A stretch of 64,000 nucleotides of DNA. Source: Xanthobacteraceae bacterium. GTDB taxonomy: Bacteria; Pseudomonadota; Alphaproteobacteria; Rhizobiales; Xanthobacteraceae. The notes under the pieces are model-generated. The model searched no databases and had not been told where the DNA came from. It saw only the letters and a program-made list of their open reading frames with translations. The position numbers and the translations under genes were made by a program. The stretch is taken from positions 1 through 64,000 of the forward strand of contig JAQSWY010000024.1 of the NCBI GenBank assembly GCA_029266425.1, read 5' to 3'. This document shows, one piece after another, positions 63,524-64,000 of the stretch. Positions within the stretch are counted from its first letter, which is position 1; each line of letters begins with the position of its first letter.

Positions 63524-64000
63524 ATGGCAGATATCAGTTCGGTTTCACCGAGCCTGTCTCCGCCGACGCCGGAGGCTCGTCTCGGAAGCGCGTACGCATG
63601 GTGGGTATGGATTCTCGCGGTGGCGTTTGTCGTCTATCTGTTCAGCTTCCAGACTGGGTATTCCATCGTGAACGCAAATGTTCAGCAGGATACCGGTTTG
63701 TCAGTTGCTCAGGTAGCCACGATAGCTGCGGTCTATACTTGGGTATTCGCGATATGCCAGTTTTTCGGGGGTGCACTCCTGGATCGCCTGGGGTCCAAGA
63801 AGGTTTTACCTATCTCGATCGCTCTAGTTGTACTCGGAGTATTTGTCTTCGCGAACGCAACGAGCTACGAAATGCTCCTGCTTTCCCAGATCATCGTTGC
63901 CGTCGGTTCGTGTACCGGCTTCGTCGGAGCCGGTTACGTCGGCGGCCAATGGTTCGGAATGGCCAAGTTCAGCCTTATGTTCGGCTTGGTGCAGGTGGTC
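63524..64000 (+). CDS. MFS transporter, N-terminal part (truncated by window)
   Basis: An open frame from ATG 63524 to the window end (159 codons). It shows helix 1 (WWVWILAVAFVVYLFSFQTG), the substrate-facing SIVNANVQQDTGLS, the MFS helix 2-3 loop GALLDRLGSKKVL and helices 3-5 (LLLSQIIVAVGSCTGFVGAG). It follows guanine deaminase closely, so a purine or related nucleobase is a plausible substrate, but no specificity can be read from this part. Confidence 0.9.
   Translation, partial: MADISSVSPSLSPPTPEARLGSAYAWWVWILAVAFVVYLFSFQTGYSIVNANVQQDTGLSVAQVATIAAVYTWVFAICQFFGGALLDRLGSKKVLPISIALVVLGVFVFANATSYEMLLLSQIIVAVGSCTGFVGAGYVGGQWFGMAKFSLMFGLVQVV

Overview
The window is GC-rich DNA from an alphaproteobacterium, most likely a member of the Hyphomicrobiales (Xanthobacteraceae-like, by inference only). 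The supporting evidence is an imuA-imuB-dnaE2 mutagenesis cassette behind a GTTC-N7-GTTC LexA box (the alphaproteobacterial form), a tripartite tricarboxylate (TctCBA) uptake system, and intergenic palindromic repeats of the kind common in that order.

Left backbone (1-18264). A spermidine/putrescine-type ABC transporter (ATPase end plus two permeases) is followed by the SOS cassette (2643-8210, minus strand) and a DUF1993 gene. Next comes a catabolic block. On the minus strand, a 4,5-dihydroxyphthalate-decarboxylase-like protein leads a tctC-tctB-tctA operon. Divergent to it is a FadR-type GntR regulator. Beyond that lie an isomerase/GlcG pair and a divergent fumarylacetoacetate-hydrolase-family enzyme. 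Two very similar 16-bp palindromes, one in front of the regulator and one between the isomerase and the hydrolase, suggest one regulon. A LysR regulator and an intact tRNA-Arg(CCT) end this part.

Integrated element (18220-59882). The last 41 bp of the tRNA-Arg gene are repeated exactly at 59842-59882, and a tyrosine integrase abuts the tRNA copy. This defines an insertion of about 41.6 kb. Its left end is a compact control module on the minus strand: a winged-helix protein, a small protein, an excisionase-like protein and the integrase, with two matching CGTGT-N5-ACACG sites upstream. Next is a defence-like zone (21.7-29.5 kb). It holds a PD-(D/E)XK nuclease gene paired with a T5orf172/GIY-YIG-like gene, a 1285-residue nuclease-STAND-type ATPase, and a GIY-YIG gene paired with a DUF2971 gene. 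The rest is redox and efflux cargo: four LysR regulators (three of them divergent from enzyme or transporter genes), SDRs, an Old Yellow Enzyme, VOC proteins, hydrolases, MFS exporters, an aldo/keto reductase with a large ATPase-type regulator, a DsbA-NhaA fusion, a cNMP-domain flavoprotein reductase, and an isoquinoline-oxidoreductase-like molybdenum enzyme with a diheme cytochrome. A helix-turn-helix gene and an ORF that runs through attR close the element. I saw no relaxase, type IV secretion or phage structural gene, so it looks like a non-self-transmissible genomic island.

Right backbone (59883-64000). This contains an Hsp20 chaperone, a DUF1330 protein, guanine deaminase and the start of an MFS transporter that runs off the window.

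The best candidates for undescribed biology are the nuclease-STAND protein with its neighbours and the integration-control module with its paired operator sites.
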